The notes: generated by a model from the letters alone, not told the origin. DNA of 44,710 bases from Acidobacteriaceae bacterium (GCA_030039035.1 JASHQQ010000269.1:1-44710); one strand, 5' to 3'. Counted from the first letter of the stretch, positions 7,916 to 17,718 are shown. Translations and numbers: made by a program.

Positions 7916-9508
7916 TTACTTTAGTGGGGCTTTTGCCGGCGTGTGGACCGCCGCGACCCTCTTCTCCGGCAATGCCCACGCAAACATCACGCCCCCGCTG
8001 CCGGTCAGGATGTATTGGCGTCCATCGAGCAGGTACGAGATCGGCGAGGTCTGCACCGGCTCGCCCGTGCCCGCGTGCCACAGCGTCTTTCCGGTCGCCG
8101 TGTCGAGCGCCAGCAGGTTCCCGTATGCATCTCCGGTAAACGTGAGGCCGGAATCCGTCGTCATCACACCTGCGCCCGATCCGTCGTCGCCCACCTCGTG
8201 CGTCCAGCGGATCTTGCCGGTCTGATAATCAATCGCTTCGATCGTTCCCTTGCCCCACAGGTCGTAATCGGCTCCCGCCCATCCGTAGGCGCCATCGGCC
8301 GGCTTGGCAAAATAGATGCTCCAGCTCGGGTTCGCGTCTACGATGAACAGACCCGTTTTCGGATCGAAGCTGGGCGCGCGATAGTTGGTCAGCCCGCCCT
8401 CCGCGGGCGCAATGATACGCCCATCCGGCGCCGGCTCCTTGTCGGGATTGGGAATCGGCCGGCCCAGCTTGTCGATTCCCGTCGCCCAGTCCACCGGCCC
8501 GTAGGGAGCAGTCAAAAGATCTTTCCCATCGGTCCGGTCGAGCACGAAGAAATAGCCATTGCGCGAGGCCTGCATCAGCATCTTGCGCGGCTGACCGTGA
8601 AAGATGCCATCCACCAGCACCGGCGTTTCCACCGCGTCCCAGTCGTGCGTGTCGTGCGGAGAAACCACGAAGCCCCACTTGAGTTTGCCGTCGTCGGGAT
8701 CGATCGCCACAATGCTGCATGTGTAGGCGTCGTCGCCGGGCCGCGTCTTTCCGTTGAGCACCGGCGTGGGATTGCCCGTGCCCCAGTACACAAGATTCAG
8801 CTCCGGGTCATACGTGCCTGTGATCCAGGTCATGCCGCCGGTGGTCGCATTGGGCGTGCCCGCGGGCGGAGTGCTGTCCCACTGCCACTGCGTTTCGCCC
8901 GTCTCCGGATCGAAGGAGCGGAGGTAGCCCGGCAGATTGTCGAGATCGCCCCCGACGCCGGCGATCACGTGCCCTTTCACCACCAGCGGCGCCATCGTCG
9001 ACCAGTAGCCCTGCTTCGAATCGGCGATGATCTTGTCCCAGCGCATCTTGCCGGTCCTGGCGTCGAGCGAGACAAGGTGCGCGTCCGGCGTGGTGAAGAA
9101 AAGCCATCCCTTGTACATGGCCACGCCGCGGTGTCCGATGTGCTCGCCCACCGACGGCCGGTTGTAGTGCCAGATCATGTGCCCGCTGCGCGCATCCACC
9201 GCCCACACGTTGTCCGGCACCGTAAAGTAAATCACGCCATCGACGAGAAGAGGTGAAGATTTGATCTCCGCCGGCTGATGGGTCTGGAACGCCCATGCCA
9301 GCGTCAGGTCGCCGACGTTTTGCTCGTTGATCTGCGTCAGATGGATGTGCCGCTCACCGGAGTAGTCGCCGTGATACTCCGGCCAGGAATCCGGCGCGGG
9401 ATGCAGTAGCTGGGCGTCTTCAAGGTCCTGCGCCGCGAGCGCGGGCGCCCATACGACAAGCGTGAACAAGGCGGCAAGTAAGGCCAAAGGCGATCGTGAA
9501 AAGTTCAT
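7916..9508 (-). CDS. PQQ-dependent alcohol dehydrogenase-type quinoprotein
   Basis: A 530-residue secreted quinoprotein; signal peptide at 1-26 (LLAALFTLVVWAPALAAQ). The eight-bladed propeller is recognisable from repeated W-docking motifs (LDARTGKMRWD, IDPDDGKLKWGF). The catalytic aspartate is likely D286 in SPHDTHDWD, and the conserved Asn ligand N246 in GTGNPTP. Unusual points: the vicinal Cys-Cys of methanol/ethanol dehydrogenases is absent (GEHIGHRGVA at 121-130), and the usual metal-binding Glu loop reads GGDLDNLPG at 187-195. Position 288, two after the catalytic Asp, is His rather than the extra Asp of lanthanide enzymes. There is no fused cytochrome domain; a separate cytochrome c gene lies just upstream on the same strand. 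Confidence 0.88.
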   Translation of the reverse strand: MNFSRSPLALLAALFTLVVWAPALAAQDLEDAQLLHPAPDSWPEYHGDYSGERHIHLTQINEQNVGDLTLAWAFQTHQPAEIKSSPLLVDGVIYFTVPDNVWAVDARSGHMIWHYNRPSVGEHIGHRGVAMYKGWLFFTTPDAHLVSLDARTGKMRWDKIIADSKQGYWSTMAPLVVKGHVIAGVGGDLDNLPGYLRSFDPETGETQWQWDSTPPAGTPNATTGGMTWITGTYDPELNLVYWGTGNPTPVLNGKTRPGDDAYTCSIVAIDPDDGKLKWGFVVSPHDTHDWDAVETPVLVDGIFHGQPRKMLMQASRNGYFFVLDRTDGKDLLTAPYGPVDWATGIDKLGRPIPNPDKEPAPDGRIIAPAEGGLTNYRAPSFDPKTGLFIVDANPSWSIYFAKPADGAYGWAGADYDLWGKGTIEAIDYQTGKIRWTHEVGDDGSGAGVMTTDSGLTFTGDAYGNLLALDTATGKTLWHAGTGEPVQTSPISYLLDGRQYILTGSGGVMFAWALPEKRVAAVHTPAKAPLK

Positions 9509-9590
9509 CTCGGAATCGGTTTCCTCAACATGAAAATGCGAATACGCGCCCTGGCGCCGTGTAACTCGGAACCGCCGCCCGAAATACCGC

Positions 9591-9649
9591 TGTCATCCTG
9601 AGCGAGGTCTGGCCCGGCACCGGGCCAAACGGAGTCGAAGGATCTGCGG
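9591..9649. repeat. dispersed palindromic repeat, family A copy 1
   Basis: It begins with TGTCATCCTGAGC and ends with GAGTCGAAGGATCTGCGG. The centre is a perfect 8-bp stem, TGGCCCGG/CCGGGCCA (9610-9627), with a two-base loop. The outer ATCCT and AGGAT can also pair. A second copy with the same ends lies at 10825-10886. Such repeats are common in intergenic DNA of Acidobacteriota, from memory. This copy lies between the cytochrome c and PQQ dehydrogenase genes. Confidence 0.8.
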
Positions 9650-9687
9650 CTGGATCCTGTCGCTTCACCAGTTTTTGAGACAACGCG

Positions 9688-10830
9688 CTACCGCAACGTC
9701 TGCAGATACGCCATCAGGTTGTGGATGTCGTCGTCGGTGTACTTCGGGAACTGCTCGACGTGTGCAACCTGCGGCGCGTCCACCTTGTAGTGCACGCGGC
9801 CCGTCAGCCACGAACGATACGTTCCGTCGCTGTCGCGCAGCCCCACCGTGAACTCGTCCAGATACGCCAGCGTTCCCGAGACGGTTTGTCCCGAGGGCAG
9901 CGTCACCGTCACCTTGCTCTTCGTGTCCCACGGATACAGCATCCGTTCCTCGAGCCTCAACCCTTCATAGCGGCTCGCGACTCCCGCCAGGTCTCCGGTA
10001 GGCGAGTGGCACTTCGAGCAGCCTCCCGCGCCGTTGAAATACGCCTTGCCGGCATCGGCGTTGCCGGTCTGCAGGTCCGAAACGTCGACGCCGCGGCGCC
10101 CGCCCGGATGGGCCGCAACCTCGGCCGAACGCGCGCGCACAAATGCCACCAGCCGCTCCATCTGGCTGCTGGAAAAAGTGAATGCCGGCATCTTGTTTCC
10201 CGGCCGGCCTTCGCGCACCACCGCGGCAATTTTGTCGCCGGTGGTATCCGACATGACGAGCTTCGAGCGCGTCAGATCCGGTCCGGTCTCGCCGCCCTCG
10301 GCATCGCGTCCGTGACAGAAGCCGCAGTTCTGCAGAAAGATCGCATGGCCGGCTTCGATCTGCTCCGAATGCTCCTCGTCCTGGCCGCCGCCTGCGGCCG
10401 CCTGCGGCGCCGCACTGGCTTCCTCCTGTTTGACCGGCGCCTTCGCCGGCTCCTCGCCGGTAAGGAACTTGAGCAGATCCTTCAACTCGTCGCCCTTGAT
10501 GTCGGGCATGGGGGGCATTGCCGCCTTGCCCTTGTGGATCATGTCGGTGATCTGATCGTCCGTCATCCGTTTGCCCACCCCGATGAGCGACGGAATTTGC
10601 GGCGGATTGCCCTGCCGCTGCGGGCCGTGACACATGGCGCAGCGGTTCAGGTAGGTCTTCGCTCCCGGATCGTTGGGCGCTTGCGCGGGCTCCTGCGCCT
10701 CCGCGCTCACCGGCACACGTATCTGCTGAATCAACAGGAACGCCGCCGTAAACGCGGCAGCCGCAAAGACAATCCTCAGCTTTCCGGAAAGGAGGGTGCA
10801 CAGGATCTCAGGGAACCGATGACCTGTCAT
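9688..10830 (-). CDS. triheme c-type cytochrome
   Basis: Three covalent heme motifs are visible in the 380-residue protein: CAMCH (64-68), CGFCH (169-173) and CSKCH (271-275), each in a class I cytochrome c-like domain. A membrane anchor or signal peptide is at about 19-36 (RIVFAAAAFTAAFLLIQQ). Domains one and two are joined by a charged Ala/Gln/Glu-rich linker (about 128-158). A beta-rich insertion after the third heme (about 300-350) is unusual for a simple cytochrome domain. The ATG at 10830 lies inside a palindromic repeat; the frame continues upstream to a TTG without a ribosome site. Its place next to the PQQ dehydrogenase suggests it accepts electrons from that enzyme. Confidence 0.88.
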   Translation of the reverse strand: MTGHRFPEILCTLLSGKLRIVFAAAAFTAAFLLIQQIRVPVSAEAQEPAQAPNDPGAKTYLNRCAMCHGPQRQGNPPQIPSLIGVGKRMTDDQITDMIHKGKAAMPPMPDIKGDELKDLLKFLTGEEPAKAPVKQEEASAAPQAAAGGGQDEEHSEQIEAGHAIFLQNCGFCHGRDAEGGETGPDLTRSKLVMSDTTGDKIAAVVREGRPGNKMPAFTFSSSQMERLVAFVRARSAEVAAHPGGRRGVDVSDLQTGNADAGKAYFNGAGGCSKCHSPTGDLAGVASRYEGLRLEERMLYPWDTKSKVTVTLPSGQTVSGTLAYLDEFTVGLRDSDGTYRSWLTGRVHYKVDAPQVAHVEQFPKYTDDDIHNLMAYLQTLR

Positions 10831-10886
10831 CCTGAGCCATCCCGGGTTCGCCATGACGGACGAACGGGGAGTCGAAGGATCCGCGG
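10825..10886. repeat. dispersed palindromic repeat, family A copy 2
   Basis: It shares its ends with the copy at 9591-9649: TGTCATCCTGAGC at the left and GAGTCGAAGGATC at the right. The central hairpin differs and contains imperfectly paired GGGTTCG and CGAACGGGG arms. The left end contains the likely ATG of the cytochrome c gene on the minus strand (10830-10828). Confidence 0.8.
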
Positions 10887-11007
10887 TTTCCCAGTGGCCC
10901 TCAACAGGTTTTTGTTGGAGCGGCGTCGTTTTCCCCAAAATTGAATGCCCCTCGCGTTCTGATTCAAAAGTCTCTCAAATGCGTTGGACGTCACCGGCGC
11001 GGGCGCG

Positions 11008-11904
11008 TCACTTGCCGGTATACGTGGCCCAATCCGGCCGCGGATGGCTCGCCGTGCTGGCTTCCGTCATTCCCAGTGCCCAGCGAATCGCCTCGAAATA
11101 CATCTTGCGAACATCCGGGTCGTCCCACGCCTCTTCGGTGTGGCCCAGCGTGGAGTAGAAAACGCGGCCCTTGCCGTACATCTTGCACCACGCCACGGCA
11201 AAATCGTGGTCGGTGCGATGAATCCGCGGATTGTTGTAATCGAGCTTGTTCGGATCGAGGCTCAGCAGCACGTTCACCTTGTCGCGCGACCACTCCTTGG
11301 GCTGGTAGATCTCGTCGTACTTCACGAACTCCCGCGGAAAATGGCGCACGATCGGATTGTCAGGCTGCTCGTTGACGATCGGCGCATTGAAGGTGAACCA
11401 CGGATGCTCGTTGAACCACCCGCCGATCATCTCGCCGTATTCGGGCCACTTGTAATTCGTGTCCAGCGCCGCGTGAACGCCCACGAACCCCTTGCCGTCG
11501 TCCTTGATGAACGACATCATGTCGGCCTTCTGGCTGTCGTCCATATCCAGCTCGCCCGTGGTGCTGGTAAAAACGATCAGGTCGAAGTAGTTCAGGTTTT
11601 TCGTGTTTCTTCCCAGGTCCTTCCTGGTCAGCAGCTCCGTGTCGGTGCGCAGCGTCGTGTCCCACAGGCCGCTCGCTTTGCCCATGTTGTAGACGGCGGC
11701 CATGGCATCGGGAACCGAATCGTGCTCGAAGCCCTTCGTTTCGCCGATCACCAGCACGTGCTTGAGATGGATCGTCTTCGCGTGCGGCGGCGGAGCGATC
11801 GCAAAGTCCTCCGTCGCTTGTGCATGGGCCCGGCTTATGTTGAGAGCGGCCGTGGCAACCGCCAGGCCGCACACAAAAATCGGCAACCTCCATCCAGCGC
11901 GCAA
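11008..11904 (-). CDS. secreted ThuA-domain (trehalose-utilisation-like) protein
   Basis: A 298-residue protein with a signal peptide (RLPIFVCGLAVATAALNISRAHA) and a single ThuA-like, class I glutamine amidotransferase-type fold. Family motifs seen are HVLVIGETKGFEHDS near the N-terminus, GKGFVGVHAALDT, GGWFNEHPW and GRVFYSTLGHTEEAW. ThuA proteins are linked to disaccharide utilisation, but the reaction of secreted forms is not settled. The start is a TTG at 11904 preceded by AGGAGA a few bases upstream; no in-frame ATG lies nearby. It is on the same strand as the cytochrome c gene, separated by 177 bases that include a palindromic repeat. Confidence 0.88.
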   Translation of the reverse strand: MRAGWRLPIFVCGLAVATAALNISRAHAQATEDFAIAPPPHAKTIHLKHVLVIGETKGFEHDSVPDAMAAVYNMGKASGLWDTTLRTDTELLTRKDLGRNTKNLNYFDLIVFTSTTGELDMDDSQKADMMSFIKDDGKGFVGVHAALDTNYKWPEYGEMIGGWFNEHPWFTFNAPIVNEQPDNPIVRHFPREFVKYDEIYQPKEWSRDKVNVLLSLDPNKLDYNNPRIHRTDHDFAVAWCKMYGKGRVFYSTLGHTEEAWDDPDVRKMYFEAIRWALGMTEASTASHPRPDWATYTGK

Positions 11905-12414
11905 GGAATCTCCTTTTTCGATTGGAACTACATCGGTTCTCCCGCCTTGGCGGGTTTACCGCAAAGCATCGCGCCTTGCGGAGTGAGTTTTTCCGTCCCG
12001 GGACCCCGGGCGCATCCTGCGGGTCTTGTCGCTCGGGTGAGGAAACTTTCACGTGCAGTGCGCCGGCGAATTGTGGCTCGGCAAGAAGTCTATCGGGCGA
12101 TACCGGCGAGACGCAATCTCGCCGCCATGCGGGAGCGCACATGGTGCGATGGCGCCTGCTGTCAGACGCCAGGACGGGGTTTTGGATTCCCGAAAGCCTG
12201 CCATTGGCTCAAGTTCGCTTCGATGGAGCGGCCTCAAACTGTTCAGAATTGCGCTGATTATGACCGATTTCGTCATTTTTATGGACAAATCGATCATTTT
12301 GGAGTTATCGTGGATGCACGTAATCGAACTGGCGCGATCGCTTCGGAGGCCCGATCTGGTCGCATCGATACCCTTTCTCACCTGCCCTTGAGGCAAGGAA
12401 TCAGCGAGGATCTC
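11905..12414. other. 510-base divergent regulatory region upstream of the TonB-dependent receptor
   Basis: This separates the divergent ThuA gene and the first TonB-dependent receptor. The left half shows no feature I can support. An 11-bp inverted repeat at 12260-12297 sits in a locally AT-richer stretch and is a candidate operator or promoter element. The receptor's reading frame stays open through the whole region but lacks protein-like composition there. Confidence 0.5.
12260..12297. promoter_or_regulatory. imperfect inverted repeat, candidate operator for the TonB-dependent receptor
   Basis: ATGACCGATTT (12260-12270) and AAATCGATCAT (12287-12297) are inverted copies matching at 10 of 11 positions, 16 bases apart. 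The pair lies 118 bases before the receptor start in the only AT-rich part of the upstream region. The binding protein is unknown. Confidence 0.45.
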
Positions 12415-15400
12415 ATGAAATCGAATCTCCTCCGGCTCATTCTTGGATGCGCGTTCAGCTTGCTGATGTGTGTTTCTGTGGCGCCCGGACAAACCGTGAC
12501 CGGCACGGTCACCGGCGAAGTCACCGACCCGAGCGGGGCGGTGGTCTCTGGCGCGAAAGTTGTCGCGCACAACCTTGAGACGGGCGTGGATACCACCGCC
12601 GCCACGAACGAATCGGGGCTCTTCCGCGTTGAGTTCCTTCCCATCGGTCACTATCAACTGACCGTGACGGCCAACGGATTCGAAACCGGGACGGTTCCTC
12701 CGTTCTCGCTTGAAGTCCTGCAGACCGCGAACTTCAATCTCAGGCTTCAGGTAGGGCGCACCACGGAATCGGTCAGCGTGTCGGCGGCGGCTCCCATCCT
12801 GAATACGACGGATCCCACAATCGACAGCACCTTCACGGCGAATACGATCTCGAATCTGCCGCTGAACGGCCTGGACTTTTCGGCGCTGACCCTTTATATG
12901 CCGGGGTCGGTGGATACGGCCGGTACATCGGGCACAACGAGCATCGAGCGCAGCACGTATTTCGTTGACACGCCCAACTTCAATGGCAACCGGGCGCAAG
13001 CGAACAACTACACGCTCGACGGCATCGATATGAACGAGACCTATAACAACCTGATCTCCTACAGCCCGGCTCCGGAGGCCCTGGAGGAAGTGAAGGTGAT
13101 TACGGCCGATTCCCCGACCGACTATGGCAACGTGAACGGCGCGGCCGTGGTCAGCGTGCTCAAGAGCGGAACCAACCAGTTTCACGGATCGGCCTACGGC
13201 TACGTACAGGACTACAAATTCAACGCCAACTCCTACAACAACGGGCTTACCACTCCCGTAACACCGATCGCACCGTTCACCCAGTCGCAGTTCGGAGGCA
13301 CGATCGGCGGCCCCATCCTGCACAGCAAACTGTTCTTCTTCGGCGATTACCTCGGGGCGCGGTACCACAATGGCGGCTTCGGCACGGCGAGCATCATTCC
13401 CGACGCGATGCGGCACGGCGACTTTTCCGTCCTGCTGACGGGTTCCAACCCCATTCAGCTCTATGACCCGGAGAACAACTTCGCAGCTTACAAGAACAAT
13501 CAGGGCGTACCCATTGTCAATCCCGTAGCCAAATTCCTGTTTGCCAATCCGAATTTCTACCCGGACTGCGGATCCGATAATCCTTCCACGCCTGCCAATG
13601 GCAAGTGTCTGCCGCCCGAAGACGGGATTGCCGATAACAACTACGAAGCTCCGAACTTCGGTTACAAGGGGAACAACCAGGGCGACGCGAAGATCGAATA
13701 TGACTTTCGCACGAGCGACAAGATCACGGGTTTTTATTCTCTTTCGCACGCCTACGACGGTTCGATCCCGGTGCTGGCCATCTCCTTCCCCGGCATCAAC
13801 CTCTACCCCACCTGGATCGTGGGTTCGACCTGGGAGCACACGTTTTCGTCTTCGATGGTGAATGCGGCGCGCGTGGGCTTTACCCGAACCGACTGGAATC
13901 AGGGATTCCCCGAAGACCTGACCGGAGACTTTGGAACCGGCGGCAATGCCAAAGTCGGAATCAGCTTTCCCGACCAGAAGTACAATGGCTTTACCTACCA
14001 GAGCATCAACAACGGCATCAGCGGAATGGGCACTCCGGCTTACACCGCGGGAGTGATCGACAACACCTACAGCTATATCGACAACTTCACCTGGCAGCGC
14101 GGATTGCACTTTCTCAGCATGGGCGTGCAAGGCATCCGATACCAGAATAACTACCCGACGGGCAATAACGATGGCTATCTCGGCTCGGAGAACTATACCG
14201 GCGCATTCACGGCGAATCCTTCGGCGACAAACGCCGGCGGTTATGGCGCGGCGGACTTCGTGCTCGACCGGGTGCAATCGGTGGGCGTAACCCTGGGCAG
14301 CGTCCTTGTAGGACAACGGCAATGGCGCGCGGCCGGATTCGTCCAGGACAACTTCAAACTCCACCCCAATCTGACACTGATCTTCGGACTGCGCTACGAA
14401 TACGACCAGCCATGGATCGAGCAGAACGACAAGACCGGGAATATCAATCTCGCCACGGGGCAGATCATGTATGCGGACCACATCCCCGCCGGCGCGCCAC
14501 CGGAGGCCACTATCTGCCCGACGCTCGCGTGTTACCAGCCGAATTACCGGCAGTGGATGCCGCATCTGGGCGCGGCATACCAGCTCAACGACCGGACGGT
14601 AATCCGGGGCGGCTACGGCGCCAACAGCTTCTTTGAGGGCAACTCGTACAACCAGCGTCTGACCGCAATCACTCCGTTCATCCAGGCCGTGAACATCCAG
14701 GTGAACTCGCCCGCGCCCGGCGCCGTTACCACGCCGCGCACGGCACAGGAAGGATTCACCGGCGGCACGACGAGCTACAGCGGGTCGTCTTACTTCAGCG
14801 TGTATCCGCAGAACATCCAGCCGGCCTACGTTCAGGAATACAACCTGACGGTGGAATATGCGCTGACGCATACGGCGTCCCTGCAGGTGGGTTATATCGG
14901 CGAGTCCGGCCAGCATATCGAGGACTACGGCAACGTCAACGCGCCCCTGCAGAATGGGGTGCCCTCTTCGGCGCCGTTTTACAACAACCAGTACATCGGC
15001 ATAAACGGCGCCGACTCGACGCTCGGCATCGGATCGAATTTCCTTCTCATCACCGAGTCCCGCGCCATGATGAACTACAACGCGTTGCAGACAGTGCTGC
15101 GGCAGCGCCTTGTTCACGGGCTGGAATTCACGGTCAATTACACCTACGGGAAAGCCATGACCAACAGCCTCGGGAACTACGCATTGAATGTGAACGGCTA
15201 CAGCGGCGCGTTCCAGGACTATTACAATAGCGCGGCCGATTACGGTCCGGCCGGATACGACGTGCACCACGACCTCTCGGCCACGGGCGTTTACGCGCTG
15301 CCGGTGGGCCGCGGCAAGGAGATTCTGCCCAACGCGAACCGGGCGCTGAACGAGGTCGTCGGCGGCTGGAAGCTTTCCACCGCCGTCGTGGCATATTCGG

Positions 15401-15852
15401 GATTTCCGGAATCGATCACGGGACCGAACAACAATTCGCAGAGCATCTCCGGTGTCTTCAGGGTGAATCAATATCGCAAGCTGAAGATTGTCAATCGCAG
15501 CAACGAGCATTGGTTCGGCACCGATCCGTCGGCAACCCCGTGCACTACGGCGGGCGTCGACAATGACGTGTGCGCATTCGGAGTGCCGGCGCCCAATGCC
15601 TTCGGCACCGAAAGCAATGGCGCGGTCCGCGGCCCCGGCTTCTTTAATACCGACCTGTCGGCCTTCAAGGACTTCCAGATCGCAGAGTCGCATACGATCG
15701 GATTCCGATTCGACGCTTTCAATGCATTCAACATCGTCAGCTATGGCAACCCGGACACCGGCATCACCGATCCGACCTTTGGAAATGTATCGCTTCAAGG
15801 CGTCCGATCGACGGAGCGGCACTTGCAATTCTCCTTGAAGTACAGCTTTTAG
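12415..15852 (+). CDS. Oar-like TonB-dependent receptor with carboxypeptidase-regulatory-like domain
   Basis: A 1145-residue outer-membrane protein. The signal peptide is at 1-25 ([22 protein letters not shown]). Residues of about 28-110 form the carboxypeptidase-regulatory-like domain ([20 protein letters not shown]), followed by the plug ([39 protein letters not shown]) and a large beta-barrel ending in aromatic residues (FSLKYSF). Such receptors are thought to import carbohydrate or other polymer fragments; the ligand cannot be read here. ATG 12415 follows a GAGGA ribosome site and begins a proper signal peptide. The frame remains open upstream to about 10984, but that part is antisense to the ThuA gene and is not protein-like. 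Confidence 0.95.
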   Translation: MKSNLLRLILGCAFSLLMCVSVAPGQTVTGTVTGEVTDPSGAVVSGAKVVAHNLETGVDTTAATNESGLFRVEFLPIGHYQLTVTANGFETGTVPPFSLEVLQTANFNLRLQVGRTTESVSVSAAAPILNTTDPTIDSTFTANTISNLPLNGLDFSALTLYMPGSVDTAGTSGTTSIERSTYFVDTPNFNGNRAQANNYTLDGIDMNETYNNLISYSPAPEALEEVKVITADSPTDYGNVNGAAVVSVLKSGTNQFHGSAYGYVQDYKFNANSYNNGLTTPVTPIAPFTQSQFGGTIGGPILHSKLFFFGDYLGARYHNGGFGTASIIPDAMRHGDFSVLLTGSNPIQLYDPENNFAAYKNNQGVPIVNPVAKFLFANPNFYPDCGSDNPSTPANGKCLPPEDGIADNNYEAPNFGYKGNNQGDAKIEYDFRTSDKITGFYSLSHAYDGSIPVLAISFPGINLYPTWIVGSTWEHTFSSSMVNAARVGFTRTDWNQGFPEDLTGDFGTGGNAKVGISFPDQKYNGFTYQSINNGISGMGTPAYTAGVIDNTYSYIDNFTWQRGLHFLSMGVQGIRYQNNYPTGNNDGYLGSENYTGAFTANPSATNAGGYGAADFVLDRVQSVGVTLGSVLVGQRQWRAAGFVQDNFKLHPNLTLIFGLRYEYDQPWIEQNDKTGNINLATGQIMYADHIPAGAPPEATICPTLACYQPNYRQWMPHLGAAYQLNDRTVIRGGYGANSFFEGNSYNQRLTAITPFIQAVNIQVNSPAPGAVTTPRTAQEGFTGGTTSYSGSSYFSVYPQNIQPAYVQEYNLTVEYALTHTASLQVGYIGESGQHIEDYGNVNAPLQNGVPSSAPFYNNQYIGINGADSTLGIGSNFLLITESRAMMNYNALQTVLRQRLVHGLEFTVNYTYGKAMTNSLGNYALNVNGYSGAFQDYYNSAADYGPAGYDVHHDLSATGVYALPVGRGKEILPNANRALNEVVGGWKLSTAVVAYSGFPESITGPNNNSQSISGVFRVNQYRKLKIVNRSNEHWFGTDPSATPCTTAGVDNDVCAFGVPAPNAFGTESNGAVRGPGFFNTDLSAFKDFQIAESHTIGFRFDAFNAFNIVSYGNPDTGITDPTFGNVSLQGVRSTERHLQFSLKYSF

Positions 15853-15865
15853 CGAGTGGGCGGCC

Positions 15866-15884
15866 CGGCGCCCCGACGGCGCCG
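15866..15884 (+). terminator. GC-rich hairpin after the TonB-dependent receptor
   Basis: A perfect 7-bp stem, CGGCGCC/GGCGCCG, with a five-base loop lies 14 bases after the receptor stop. No T-tract follows, so it may be a weak terminator or just an mRNA-stabilising hairpin. Confidence 0.35.
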
Positions 15885-15977
15885 CTCCTGGGCTTGTGGC
15901 GTCGTGCACGGATTTCGCGCAAACGGTGCTGGCATCATGAGAAATCCGGCAGCTACCTTCTTGGAACGCGGACGATC

Positions 15978-16745
15978 ATGGTCCTTGAAATCTGCGTCGA
16001 TTCGGTCGAATCCGCGGTTGCCGCGCAGGCCGGCGGCGCCCGGCGCGTGGAACTGTGCAGCGCGCTGCGCGAGGGCGGCATCACGCCCAGCGTGGGGCTG
16101 ATTCGTTCCGTTCGCGCCGCTGTCCCGATCGATGTGTTTGTCATGGTGCGGCCGCGCGGTGGAGATTTCTGTTACACCGACGACGAGTTCGTGGTGATGC
16201 GCGAGGACATCGCGCAGGCGAGCGCGCTGGGCGCCGACGGCGTGGTGCTCGGCATTCTCGCTCCCGACGGCCGCGTGGATGTGAAGCGCACCGCAGAATT
16301 GGTGACGGCGGCGCGTCCCATGCAGGTCACATTTCATCGCGCTTTCGATGTGTCCTGCGATCTCGCCCGTTCGCTCGAGGATGTCATTGCCACCGGCGCC
16401 GATCGCATTCTTACCTCGGGCGGCCGTCGCGATGCGGTTCGCGGCGCATCGCGCATCGCGAGGCTGGCCGAAAGCGCACGCGGCCGCATCGCCATCATGG
16501 CCGGCGGCGGCATTCGCCACAACAACGTGCGCCAGTTGCTGCAGTCGGCGGCCGTGAACGAAATCCACGCTTCGCTGCGCGCCCGCACGGCAAGCCCCGT
16601 CGCGTTCTGGAACCACGAAGTCATGCTCGGTTCGCATGCCGAAGATCTGGCGCGCTATGTCGTCCGCGAGAGCGACGTGCGCAAGCTGCGATCCGCCGTG
16701 GACGCAATTGCCGCAGAGCGCCGGAACGCGGCTCTCGTACAATGA
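15978..16745 (+). CDS. cutC: CutC-family protein (copper homeostasis protein CutC)
   Basis: 255 residues, near the usual length of the family. The TIM-barrel hallmarks are [27 protein letters not shown] at the N-terminus (shown here in broken form as EICVDS...RVELCS), [39 protein letters not shown] and IMAGGGI. CutC was linked to copper tolerance in E. coli, although its biochemical role remains debated. ATG 15978 matches the usual N-terminus of the family (MVLEICVDS); upstream in-frame sequence is not conserved-looking. No metal-transport genes are adjacent. The next gene, a DeoR regulator, is 158 bases downstream in the same direction. Confidence 0.93.
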   Translation: MVLEICVDSVESAVAAQAGGARRVELCSALREGGITPSVGLIRSVRAAVPIDVFVMVRPRGGDFCYTDDEFVVMREDIAQASALGADGVVLGILAPDGRVDVKRTAELVTAARPMQVTFHRAFDVSCDLARSLEDVIATGADRILTSGGRRDAVRGASRIARLAESARGRIAIMAGGGIRHNNVRQLLQSAAVNEIHASLRARTASPVAFWNHEVMLGSHAEDLARYVVRESDVRKLRSAVDAIAAERRNAALVQ

Positions 16746-16903
16746 CCGGGAAGCGGGGCCAGGGCGGTTTCGATTCAGGCGTTGGCAGGATCGGGAACGC
16801 CGAGGGGCTTTTTCCCTGGGGAAAAGTCACGCCGGAATGGTTCGAGATGTCGGGATGTGAAGCGAAACCGCTCTGATCGTGTAGCATCTCCTGAGTCCAC
16901 TGC

Positions 16904-17689
16904 ATGTCTTCCAAGACCGACAAGCGCGCCAAGGAAATCCTGCGGCTTCTGCTGCGCCAGGGCAAAACTTCGGTGGAAGATCTCACTTCCGCGCTCACCG
17001 CATCGCCGGCCAGCATTCGCCGCGACCTGGTGCGGCTCGAAGAGCAGGGCCTCGTGCATCGCACCCACGGCGGCGCCATGCTTGCCGGCAAGGCTGTCTA
17101 TGAGCCGTTCCGCTTCGACGCCTCGTTCCATATCCGCGAGGACCGCTTCGCTGCCGAGAAGCAACGCATCGCGCAGGCTGCCGCGGCGATGGTCAGGGAG
17201 CACGAGACCATCGGTCTCTCGGCCGGCACAACGACCACGCTGGTGGCGCGCCAGCTCCTGCACCGGCGCGGCATCCACATCATCACCAATGCGGTCAACA
17301 TCGGCATGGAGCTGAGCTCGAGCACCGCGATTGAAACCACTCTCACCGGCGGCTCCATGCGCTGGGCCGGCGCTTTCTCGCTGGCCGGCCCGACCGCCAT
17401 TGAGTCGCTGAACCTGTTCGTGATGGATCGCCTGTTCCTGGGCGTCACCGGCATGGACCCGGAGCGCGGAGCCACGATGATCCAGCCCGAAGAAGCCGCC
17501 GTGTTTCGCGTGATGGTGCGCCAGACCCGCGAAGTGATCGTGGTCGCCGACTCGAGCAAGATGGGCATGGTGAGCCCTGCGGTGATCTGCCCCACGGGCG
17601 ACGTCGACTGTCTCATCACCGACGACGGCATCACCGCCGACATGGTCAACGCCTTCAAGGCCGGCGGCATCCATGTGATCAAGGTGTAG
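16904..17689 (+). CDS. DeoR/GlpR-family transcriptional regulator
   Basis: A 261-residue repressor-type protein. The N-terminal winged helix-turn-helix (about 8-60) shows the family signature SPASIRRDLVRLEEQGLVHRTHGG. The C-terminal DeoRC sensor domain (about 80-255) contains IGLSAGTTTTLVARQL, LTGGSMR and IVVADSSKMG, typical of sensors of phosphorylated sugars. The likely targets are the nearby sugar transporter and PfkB kinase genes, since the substrate-phosphate made by the kinase would be the usual effector; this is inference. No clear ribosome site precedes ATG 16904. Confidence 0.93.
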   Translation: MSSKTDKRAKEILRLLLRQGKTSVEDLTSALTASPASIRRDLVRLEEQGLVHRTHGGAMLAGKAVYEPFRFDASFHIREDRFAAEKQRIAQAAAAMVREHETIGLSAGTTTTLVARQLLHRRGIHIITNAVNIGMELSSSTAIETTLTGGSMRWAGAFSLAGPTAIESLNLFVMDRLFLGVTGMDPERGATMIQPEEAAVFRVMVRQTREVIVVADSSKMGMVSPAVICPTGDVDCLITDDGITADMVNAFKAGGIHVIKV

Positions 17690-17718
17690 GCGTGCCCGGG
17701 GTGCAGGCGCGAACTGCC

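Noticed and set aside
7943-9256. Plus-strand frame of 437 codons within the PQQ dehydrogenase
   Set aside because: Antisense shadow of a clear quinoprotein gene.
10984-12414. In-frame extension upstream of the first receptor, giving a 1622-residue protein
   Set aside because: The extension is antisense to the ThuA gene, and the signal peptide begins at 12415 after a ribosome site.
12049-15909. Open frame of 1286 codons on the minus strand
   Set aside because: It is antisense to the clear TonB-dependent receptor, has no signal or family pattern and is rich in residues expected from complementing GC-rich codons.
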